Shown piece after piece: positions 12,301-24,300 of a stretch of 64,000 nucleotides of DNA. Below the pieces are notes generated by a model. The model searched no databases, was not told the DNA's origin, and worked only from the letters and a program-made list of their open reading frames with translations. The DNA lies in assembly GCA_947561585.1 (NCBI GenBank), contig CANNZV010000120.1:434001-498000 (forward strand), in the 5' to 3' direction. Within the stretch, counting starts at the first letter, position 1. Every line of letters starts with the position of its first letter. A program made the position numbers and the translations under genes. Origin of the DNA: Caprella mutica (Eukaryota > Arthropoda > Malacostraca > Amphipoda > Caprellidae).

Positions 12301-15300
12301 TAAGAAGTTAGGTATGATATTAGGTAAGTGATAAAGTTAAAACATCGTTTCTTAAGAATCAAATTCATTAGGAATCTTCATATTTTCTACATCACAGCGA
12401 TTGAGAAAAAATTGAAATGCTCTGTTGTAGGTATCATTGATACAGAATGTTTCTCCGTATCATAGATACAAATTCAAAGAGAAGATAAATGTACATAACA
12501 TCAAAGGCAGCCTCTAAAAAGGAATATCGCATGTGAATATTCTCAGAGCGATATATTGCATTATGTTCTCCATTGCCATTATCCCACATCTTCAATCTTT
12601 GATCTAATTTACAGCTCTCAAAATATCCACATTCCGTTCCTGCAATTTCATGCTGGAATAATATTGCCATTGATGCAAACAGGAATTTACCGCAAATAAT
12701 TGTATTGGACGTTTAGAAATACACTCAATTAACTGAAGAGACTATTTTAAATCACAAGACGTCAATGAGAAAAGAAATTATGAGTAGAGTGGCCTTTTAA
12801 TTATGTATTTTAGTGAAATATTTTGGCAGTATGTACAGCAAGTCCAACTATTATTCATTTATAGGTACACAACTTCCATAATCCAAATAGTTTAACTTCA
12901 AACTGAAATGATTATCATGATGTCCCTCACCTTGTTTGCATTCGGACCGTACATTCGACTCCAGCGTGTCCATTTGTATTTGTATCCGCTTGTACTCTCG
13001 CTCTGCTTGGTTACTCCTCCGTCTGTACACCACCAGCATAACCATTGACACCAGCACCAGGAACAGACCCCCAGCAGCCATCCCCCCTATTGCCTCCGGG
13101 GGGAACTGGTATTCCTGAGAGAGGAAGAAAACAGTTATTTATACTGAGAATAAAAACGAAATTGTTAGTAGAATTTGTACTCATTGACACTATATTTATG
13201 AAACAGTTTAGTAAGTACAGTGAAACTCGTGAGTTATGAAGTTATGAAGCACTCTAGTAATTTGGTAGTTTTCTATGTTCAAATTATGAAAAATGATATG
13301 GGTCAAGAATTTGGACATAATTATTCCTCAATGACAAAAGTTTTCTATGATTTTATCATAGAAAATTATCTAGTGCGCCTGAGATATGAACTGGCTCTGA
13401 GTTATGAAGAAACCGATACTTCACAACTCAGATGTTTCACTGTAATGAATAAGGCAGCAGGATAATCTGTTAACATTGCTTTATGTTCTTTCAAGTACTG
13501 CGATAAGTCAGTACTTGTAGTCAGTATCACCTTTATCATCTCGTAGCGCAGATGTCCAATGTTGTAGCGCAAGTTCTTGCCAACTCTCACCACAACCAGA
13601 GGTAAACCTAGCAAATAAAAACATAATGATCACTGAAATGAAACTAAGTCAATGTAACATCAGGAAGGAACTTTATTAGAATAATCAAATATGAAACAAG
13701 TGATCGAATTTTGTGTCAAAAATTAGCTACACTCTTTCAGTTTTTTGTTCTCAATCCTCATACCAGAGTCCGTTGGTCGGCCCGTCTCGTCCGTTGGAGT
13801 GGGTTGACTCTCTGGTGGGGTGCACACCAGCTGCTTCAGGGCCAGGGACGTGACGTTACACACCTTGGTGCCTATCGTCACATTAACGTCTGCCTCGTCA
13901 CTAGCTAGGTTTAGCAAGTCACCCTGCAAGAGTTAGATGGAGAAAAGACCATTTAAAACTAGGGAACTGTCAGGAAAAACAGTCACTGTGTTGGTCTCAT
14001 TTCATGGATTGTACTTTGAATCGGAACATTTTTTTGGAATGTTTCAAATTAATAATATATAGGTTAATATTAGGTGATCATCCACGTAAAGGTTATCACA
14101 GACACTCTGTTGGAGATGATATTGATATCTAATGGCACACGAGGAGCGCATATACTCTCCAAACTGTTCCTGTATCACCACATTCCTTACCTCAATAACG
14201 AGTGTATCTCCTTTGTAACTTTTCACTTCACTCGGAAACTTCAAGTAAAGGGGGTCAGTGACGTAATGAAGGGCAGTGCCTGACGTGGCGTCAGATAGGT
14301 GACGTAAATTACGCACCGATGCGACATTGTCCATGATGAAACCGACATCCAGAGTTATGGCCGACGTCAAACCTTCCGGGGAAGATCTGAAGGAAATGAA
14401 GGAGTTTGATTAATTGCTGTTTTAATACATGAAATTTATCAAGTTTATTGTTATTTGCTTCTAACTAGTTAGTTACCCGTCTAAAATGGCAGACTGAAAA
14501 TTTTTAGTTCTTTGGATTTAAAAAAACTTGGATTTTTTTATATCAATATTTGTTATTTTTCTGTTATTCGGATTTTTAATCTTGGACTTTTTTTTCAAAT
14601 CTTAAGATCTTTTTGTATACTGAATTTTTTCACATTTCGGGATTTTTCGTTATCCGTTTTTTTTTTCGTTTTTCTGTTATACGGATTTTTGTATTATGCG
14701 GATTTTTGTTATCCAGACAATTTTATTTGGTCTGGGAATAAAATTGTAAACTTATAAAGCGTGATTTTTTTTTGCAATGTATTTTCGATAGCTAATATTC
14801 AAGTATCAATTAGGAAAGTATGAAGAAGCAATCGAGAAAAACTGTCCAGGGAAATGTAATATAAAGAAAGAAGCAATGAGAGAGAGAGAGAGGGACCGAG
14901 ATGAGCTCATTAGGTACTAACAAGGTGATTCGAATGGCTGTCCCAACTCGTTACCAGCACAATAACGGCCCAATGTTGGGTCATTCGTAACACTTGCCCA
15001 AGGATTTGGAAAAGGACAGACCAAATGAAAAAAGTAGAAGAGAGTGAACAAAATAGGCTAGAAATAAAAAAAAAATTTCCAGAGACTGAAAGTTTATGAT
15101 CAATATTAAAAATTATGAAAAATTTGGAACATTAATTGAGTAATTAATAAATGATAAATACCACATACTTATAAAGTTAAAGTTAACAAAATGAAGAAAA
15201 AATTAATAAACGAGCGTCTTTCTTATGCCGCATCCAAGAAAATTGTGGATGTAAAAACGCTATGACTGATTAAACTAATGATTTCTATGTTCGCTTAGAT

Positions 15301-18300
15301 GAGCGCTTTTCATGCTGCATTTTAGTAGAAAAACGCCCCGTGTGAAAAACTGTGAATTGATGATCGTATTGCCATAGCGATATGCAGTGCATGTGCTAAA
15401 GTGCTCTACATACCGCATTCGTCGTGTCTTGAGGTAGTCAAGGCGCTTCCTTCTTGCTTCCACCTCCTCTTGATCCACCACACTGAGGCCCTCAGAGCTC
15501 CTCCTGTCTCTGAGGAGGTGGAGGACCGTGTCCTCATCCACAGGGGGAGAGGGGCACTCCATCAGAGACGGTAGTACCACTGTACACTGAGAGGAGTTAA
15601 GTATCAAGTCCCGGAACAGAACTGAGGGGAAAACAATTGGAAAGTGAGAACAACGTCACGAAAATTAATGTATTTAATGGAAAATATCAAAAACTTTTAA
15701 GAATTAGTTAAAAAAATTAAACTTCACTGCGCACTTTAATCGCATTAAAATGATAGTTACATAAGAAGGTGCTCCTATCAAATGAAAGAAAATGCAGGAA
15801 TTTACTATAAATTTCAAATTTTAACTAAAAAGTTTTCCTTTCCATTGATATTTGTTCATTATCAAAATATGTGGGAACTTATTGGAAACATCACCTATCT
15901 TTCCAATCACATCAAAATTTATATATCAATTACCAGACACAATACAAGGCTATATTTCACTTCATAGCTCACCGGTAATTTGGGGCGTTTGCACGGCATC
16001 CAGATTTGAGCCATGTACTGTAATAACCCTCCCACCACTGAAAGGGCTTGTCAGGGGCTTCAACTCCATGACCCGTGGGTCAGGAGTGTACGTGAAGGGG
16101 TTGTACAAAACCCTGATAGCATTGTCAACATTCACAGTGAGTTTCTTGACCCTCTGGGGGCGCTGTCCCCGTTGAGGTTTCTTGTGGGCCCCAGTAGTAC
16201 ACACCAAGCGTTGGGATGATGATCTGGTCTTGTTGACTTTGCAAGGAATGTCGTCTAACATCGCTGTGATCTTTGTACCAATGTTCAGGAAGTGTCCTGC
16301 GATGGATAGCTGAGTGCCACCCGACATTGGTCCAACCTTGGGATGAACACTTACCACAGACACGTTCTGAAAAGAAATGAAAAAATTCCTTTACTTTAAA
16401 CTCACTATATATTGAAAATCATTTCGATTAACAAGTCAATTTGATTCCCTCATCTCCATCGTAAATAATTAATGCGATTTCTTACCGTGTAAGTGAATTT
16501 GACTGTAGATACAGTGGTTCCTGTAGGAGTGCGCACTTTAACAGGGAACTGTAGATCTGTATGTGTGCTGTGCATGGATACGGGACCTGTAGAAAATTAT
16601 AAATGTTAGATTGATATTAATAAATGAGTTAGCTCAATAAGTCAAATACAATTTTTCGAAAATTTGAAGTCTCCAAAATAAAACTTCTTGTTTCGTTACA
16701 TAAGTATGACTGCTATATATATATTATTTATAATGATTAACTGTCGACTGAGTTTAAGAACCAAATTACTCAATAATTCACGCACCTGTTCTGCATATTA
16801 TTTTGACGGAGACGTGGTAGCCCTGTACTTCACAGGGTATATCCCCTATAGAGACATTTTTCAGCACGTCTTCCTCCCTCAGACCCAAGTTGCTACCCTC
16901 GATGGTGACCAGAGTACCCCCTTCTTGCGGTCCCGCTAGGGGATTAATCTGAAAATGATAGAGAAAAGTCATGAGGTAGATTTGAAAAAGTTAATTTCAA
17001 TTTTAAGCTGACCAAGACCATCGAAAAACACTGCATCAGATTTTTTACCAAAAATACTATAAGTCTAAGCTTGTTATAAATTATTAGGCTATTAACAACG
17101 ATTACAGTGACAGTATTGATTTATCCAATGAGATAAAGCTCTAGATCCTAGCGTGAAGTGACTAGAAATACATCTAGCGGCAAAGCTTGCAGCGTTTCTC
17201 GGATGATTTAAGAGTCCAGTACAGAAAATGGCCTAAGAACAATGGGCGAAATAATGTATAGCTGCGATATATTAGGGCGAGATAATGTTCACAATGAGTG
17301 CAACAAAGAAAGACCCACTGTTTCCACGCCCTAAATCAAACAGAGACCTAACAGAACTGTTGCGGTGGACCCTTAACGGAATAACAGGAGGTATAATGGC
17401 TCCATGACACTCATAGCTATTCATTTCAATTGGAAGTGTGTCTTGAAATAACAGAGTTTATTTGGTAAGGAAAACACACAGAGAGCATTCAGAGGCTGCG
17501 GTACCTATATTGTCACGCTATGATAAGAGAAACATTAGCAAACAATGGCACTATTAGCAATTTAGCACTCTGAGGGAAGAGGTGAGGGAAGTGAGAGAAT
17601 AGAGAGTGAGAGGTGAGAGCAGTGAGTGAAATATTGTAGATAAACAAGTACCACCATATCAAAGAAGTACAGCAATGGTAAAAGACACAGTTTCTATGTA
17701 GTTTCTATGTAGCAACAAAATTCCTCAATAGTATTTTGATGAAGGCTAATATAAAGGAAATTTATTCGGACTCGATGTATTCATCCATTGTGAGGGAAAT
17801 GGAAGAAACCTCAGCGATGGAATTGAGCCTAAGAAAAGTAACATGATTTCCCTTTCGAACTCGCTGAAATTTATTCAAATAGTGAGGGGCTTTAATGGAA
17901 TCTCTTTATTACTTTTATTAAAATATGCCGACTAAAAGGGACGCGACAGAATACTGTGTATCAACAGCCACAAAAATAATGAAACGGTGATAGCACGCGT
18001 CTTTTAAAGCTGCCGGTAATGTTAAACAAACAACGGAATTTATCTAACTAAAATGCAAAGACTAAGTGGCTATTATTAACACTCTAGGTATAGATATAAA
18101 GTAGGTAGACGGCATAAGGTATTCAGTAGCAAGGGCCAATAATGTAGTCTGAGTCCCCGTAAAGTCCATAGGACAGATTTATTGTCCAGTGAGATGTGGT
18201 AGGATTGGTACTCGGACAGACAGGCTACTCTGTAGGGAGTACAGCTCTACTAACTCTAAATAACGCCTGAGTAATGTACACAAAGTAACCCTGAAAACTG

Positions 18301-21300
18301 TCTATAAAAGTGTACCTAGGCTACTGTGCTTTCTTATCTATCTAGGATACGTAGAAGAAAACCTTAGTAGGAGTAGCCATAGTGTTTAGTAGGTAATAGT
18401 AGAGTAAATTAATAGAGGAGAAGTGTGCTAAGTTTCGAATTCATTGACGGTGAACTTGATCGATTTTTCAGAAACGATGCAAACGAATGACGTCACACAG
18501 AGTACTCTCAAATTTAAAAGTATTATTAGTTGAATATTATAAGTGAATAGAGTGTAAAACATGATAAAAACAATTTTAAGTAAGTTAATTTCCATGAAAA
18601 TGCACATTTAACTGAATAATAGCACATTTTTTATTTAAAAACAAATGGAAAATATTCTGTGTGACGTCACTCGTAATATTTTCGGGTGTTCCAATATTGT
18701 ACTTGGTATACTTCTCTATTTATTTACTATGGGTAAAAGTATCTACAATAGACAGAATAGACAAAAGTAGTGACAATGGAAAATTTGGTGAAAATGCCGT
18801 CATCAAAGCAACACACTGAGATACAAATTTAAGGGACTAACTCTTTGAATCTATTACAGATTTGATATGAAGACAGATATTATAATTTTACAGAATGCAA
18901 TTGCAGTAAATATAAACTTTGGTGATGACGTCACGTACACCTTTTTCGCTACTACATCCATGCTAGGTACTGCGATGGTACTTGATAATTGCCAGCTGTC
19001 GCCAGATAGCCACTCCTTGTATCGAAGGAACGGATAATGAAAGCTTAGGCCAAACTTTAGATTACATTTTAAGATGGCTTCGAAGTTTGGTGGTTTTGAT
19101 CTTGGGGTTAGAGTGAAATGATGTGATGGGCTTTAGGGCTTAGCTGAGCTATGCGTATGTTACTAAGCCCACAGTTTGAAAGCGAATTTTAACTTAGCTA
19201 ATCGAATAATGTGAAGATTGTGTAGTCTCTGGAGAAAAGAAGAGGTACAATATCAATTTCTCCTAATTCAATTGTTTGTCGTGAAGCAGGAATTCTTTCT
19301 ATGAAGTATAGCTTGCAGATTAACGAATTCTGTGAAAGAACATATAATATATTTTAATATATGTATCAAATTAGATGTTAAAGAGTTTAGTTTTAGTTAA
19401 TCCCGTTTAATGGGAGTGTAGGTACATGAGAGACTACAGACACTGTCTGCATTTAGATTCGAAGTATTCCTCTCTTTAGGTGTGATAAGAGAATTGCTTC
19501 AAAGTTTAAACCTCCATCAATGAAACTACGGAGTAGGCGACAGGAATGCCAAATGCAGGGACAGTTGCCTCTACTTGTAGTGGGACAGAGAGGGACAGTT
19601 GCCTCTACTTGTAGTAGGGCAGAGAGGGACAGTTGCCTCTACTTGTAGTGGGACAGAGATGGACAGTTGCCTATACTTGTAGTGGGACAGTTGCCTCTAC
19701 TTGTAGTGGGACAGAGAGGGACAGTTGCCTCTACTTGTAGTGGGACAGAGAAGCAAGAGACGCTCTGCATAGATATCTACATATAATGTAGCTTTAGTAG
19801 TAAAGTAATCAATATTATGTCATAAATAACCAGAAAACATTACGAATGTAACATTCAAACTATTTAGTTCTTATTTAAAAGATATTTTCAAACCTATATG
19901 AATATAAACTCATGATTTAACGTACATCATAATTTATATGTACCGCTTTAAAGCTACATTCAATTCAGAACTATATTTTAAAATGCACGACTGCCATGTT
20001 ACTAAAGTTACCACCAAATCATACTCCAAAATTGGTTATCTGTGACAGCTTCCTAAGTGTTGAAAGAAAACCGCAAATTCTTGCAGCGAAAAGCCGCCAT
20101 CTTGCAGACATGCGCTTCTTATCAGCGGAGAAATAAATGAATGTTGACAGGCGTAGCAGCAAGTTGCGGATGAGATGGGGCGAAATGGAATACCGAACAG
20201 CGGTACTTAATATACCGCCATACAAACGAGTACCGTAACTACCGCGCACTGGATATATATAAAAAAAAATTGAATAGAGATATAGAATAAAACGATCTTA
20301 ATTTAAATGGGAGTAGCTACCTAGATTTATTATAAAGAAAATAGCTACCGACAGTTATTACAATAAGAATAGGTTACTACCTACAGTTATTATAATGTAT
20401 GTACCTACCTACAATTATTATAATGAGAATACCTTCCTACAATTATTATAATGAGAATACCTATCTACAATTATTATAATGAGAATACCTACCTATTATT
20501 ATCATAATGAGAATACCTTCCTTCAATTATTATAATGAGAATATCTATCTACAGTTATTATAATGAGAATACCTTCCTACAATTATTATAATGAGAATAC
20601 CTATCTACAATTATTATAATGAGAATACCTACCTATTATTATCATAATGAGAATACCTTCCTTCAATTATTATAATGAGAATATCTATCTACAGTTATTA
20701 TAATGAGAATACCTTCCTACAATTATTATAATGAGAATACCTAGCTATTATTATTAGAATAATTGTTAGTTAAAGAGTATGGAAACCCTACTTTATTTAT
20801 ATAATTAAACTATCTAGTAAAAATCAGGCATGAAGCTAATCTGTAAATAGTCCCTCATTTAACAATAATTAAAAATAGAACAAGAGAACAATCATAACAA
20901 CAATCAAACAAAAGGTATAGAGCTCCTCTTCCTCGTGGCTAGAAATTCAAACAGCTAACAATCGAAAGTTAAGAAACTACATAAGGATTTGATTAAGTTT
21001 AAAATAAACAATAGAGGTTGTTTTTGATGGTGGATCATAAATAAAACTACTCCATCTTGAAATAATGCTCTCTTCCAGGTCACCATGACGAAAATTGCAA
21101 CATAAAGTAAATAGTAGATTGATCCGGAGTCCCAAAGGAGGGGATTGGGACTCCGAATTATCAGGGCTGAACAAACAGTTCCGTCTGAGAAAGGAGAGAG
21201 AAACAGATTGTGCTTTTTGTCTCCTCAACATTTCTTGACAACTAATCAACGACATTTTTTATATTTGGCAAGAGATAATATGGGCGATGACGAGTGAGAC

Positions 21301-24300
21301 GGCAAAAAGGGACTGACGCTAATAATTGGAAAAGGGGGAGAAGCTTCTAACTTTGGGGATAACGAAGAGAGGTAAGTAGAAAAAACACTTGATTCGATTC
21401 AATGGTTAGGTGCACCAAGTTAGAAATAACTTGATAAAGTTCTCATACTTCTTGTTGATGTCTCTGTAAGTTGATGTCTCTTATAATTCAGTCTGCAAGC
21501 AACATCTTATATTTCTTGTTCGGCTTTTATTGCTAGAAGTCGGAATAACTTTTTAATTAATTTGCTTGTAAATTGAAGACGTAAAGCTCTAACTCTTTAT
21601 ATATTTGTTTCTAAAACTTCTTAAATACAAGTGATCAATACAAGAACCAATAATTGCAAACCAGAAAACTTCTTCAAAGCAAATAAATTATTAAATATGA
21701 ATTCAATTTTCACCAATAGTAACTGAAGATATTTTGCTCGTTATATAGCATTTAATTATTACTAGTGTAATGCAATTAACAACAAGACTATTGATATATT
21801 TATTTGTAGAGACAATAATCTTTACAACTTCTTCAATAAAAACAAACACCGGATCTGTGGAATTTATAAGAAGTTAAGAAGTACACCTAAACCATATAAC
21901 ACATTATAGTTACACCTAATGATTGTACAGTAAGTAGAGATGAGGAGGTTGAGTCAGAGGTTGGAGCCGTAGCTAGTCGATTTGTACACACTAGAGCTGG
22001 AGCACAGCTAAAAATATAAACAGCGGAAGAAGCCGGAGTTACGAACATTAAAGATGACTTCAGGCTCTGTCCTTTTTTAATTTAAGCAGATACCATTAGA
22101 TTAAAGCACTAAATTGATGCTTCAATTGAAGAGTTCTCTGGACTTTAAATTGAATTAAAATTAAAGTAATTATGATTTAATGGATGACTGTGGAGTCGAA
22201 GCCTTCATTTCCTTAATATATTGCTCAGAAGCTGGAGCCTTAGCCAGTCATTTATGGTACACTTCTAATACTCTGTACTTGTACTCACCATGTCTATCCT
22301 AGGGGTGGGGCAAGAGGAGGGAGAAGGCTCAAGGAAGGACTCGTGGTGAGGGCTTATGAGGGGTCTTGCGGAGGCTTGACACGAGGGGCCAAAACTACAC
22401 TCTCCTCCACACCAAGAACACCTAGCAGAAGAAAAATAATTAGAATAGTTGCTCATAATTCTCTATAATTTAATTTAGAAGAGAATATGTATTTCAATAT
22501 CAAATTTTCGATTTATAAAATTATAGGAGTATTTTATTCAATAATATCTTTTTGGACAGATTATCCTTTTAAAAACCAATTTAATTTAAAGAAAATCACT
22601 CGAATATGGAAATAAAATTCAGTTTCATCTACTTTATTATTGTCAAAGTATTTTTTTTTTATATATTCTTGCCTGTATCTAGAAGGTCTGGTGACACAAA
22701 GAGAGCAGTCCGCATGCCCCCTGTGGGCACCAAGCACCCCACACTTGTAGAGGGTGAGGGCCCTGGAATCCACCACGTGATCTCTGTTCCAAACCAGAGT
22801 GAGGGTTGCCTTGTACTCTGCCACTGGTTGCTCGTACTGAAACACAGCTGTCTCGCAGATGATGATACCTAGTACGAGAGGAGGAATGCGTCACAACATT
22901 GCATTGAGCTGCACAAAAATTTGATCATAGGAAAAATAGAAACACTGTTGCCATTCTATCATAAGGAAGAAATATCTGCTCAGCCTTATGATGAATAATA
23001 GTCCTAGAATAATGGTGTAAAATTCAATAAACGTTGACAACAATTTCGAACTTGTCCGTTCCGAAAATGTGACTAGTTATAATATTTCTGTTTATTCAGT
23101 AAGAGTTCTCAATAAAGTTTTAATTATAATTAACGTTTTTTAAGCAGCATTATAATGTGCTAAATCATTTATTTCGCTCACCCTCTTGATTAGCTGCGAC
23201 ATGGGCTGGTACCAACATATTGGCCCCTTCTATCGCCACCACGCATTGGTAACCGCTTTGGCCTGCGCGAGGAGTTGGTAAGTTACGCACCGCTAAGAAC
23301 AACTCAGTGGGGGCCCCGTCTGCTGCGAGTAAATCCTCCCCCCGACGTGTGAAGTGTGGACAAGAAGTAGTACCATGAGAAGACATGCCACCTGGATGCT
23401 GTTGAAGAGAGAAACAAATATGAAGTGTTATAGTAACATTAACATCACTCTAAGTAGAAGATGACTGTTAAAAGGTCACACTCTACACTACTCACCCCTT
23501 CTCCCGCTACCACAGTTTTGGTACAAGCGGAGCTGTTGTGCGTACATACGTTCTCATAGACGCACCAATCACAGGCCCAGGCGCTGGTAACGCAAGACCC
23601 GCAAGTCGTGTGGCGACTGCAGTCGTAGAACGCGAAATTGCGGCTCACGAAATCTTTGTTCGTTTCACTGGACCTCACAGCCAGGGGTACAAGAGTGTGG
23701 TCCGATTGAAGGGGGATGCTGGGTCTCCTTCTTGCCCCCAGGACGGGACAAGTGAGACCTGACGATGTCACTTTAGCATCCATTGGTGGTGCCGTGCCCC
23801 AGACACACTGGTACTTCGCCCCCATGGGTAGCGAGGGCAGGGTACGGATTGTTAGTTGAATCATCTGTAATGTGGAGGAAAGAAAAAATATTATTATCAA
23901 ATGAGACAAATCTATAAATGGGTAAGTTCAGTTATTTTTTTATTCTGATAAAAAGCATTTCAATTTTTTATTTTAAATAATAAATTTTAGTTATTTTCTC
24001 GAAGAAACATTTTAAACTAGAAATAATAATTGGCACTTAATTGTATAGACACTGGTTGGATTCTATTCTTGGAGTGTATATGTTCCGCGCAATTTACTTA
24101 TTTTGCACAAAATCGAGAACCAGCACTCTACCTTTATTACCAGCACTCTCTACCTTTATTACCAGCACTCTTTACTTTTATTACCAGCACTCTTTACCCT
24201 TATTACCAGCACTCTTTACTTTTATTACCAGCACTCTTTACTTTTATTACCAGCACTCTTTACTTTTATTACCAGCACTCTCTACCCTTATTACCAGCGC

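Noticed and set aside
10685..12335. Interstitial telomere repeat, since units contain TTAGG
   Set aside because: The period is 12 bp with GTAAGAAG between; there is no contiguous (TTAGG)n.
10695..12368. 557-codon minus-strand open frame (SYLT/SYLA repeats) and plus-strand KLGK frames
   Set aside because: Every codon comes from the 12-bp tandem unit, both strands are open, and it lies in a plexin intron; no gene signals.
13402..13614. 70-codon minus-strand frame as its own gene
   Set aside because: Its first part is plexin exon 15; the rest is read-through into intron 15 and the MITE.
14512..14757. 81-codon phenylalanine-rich frame
   Set aside because: Product of T-rich GGATTTTT repeats in intron 12.
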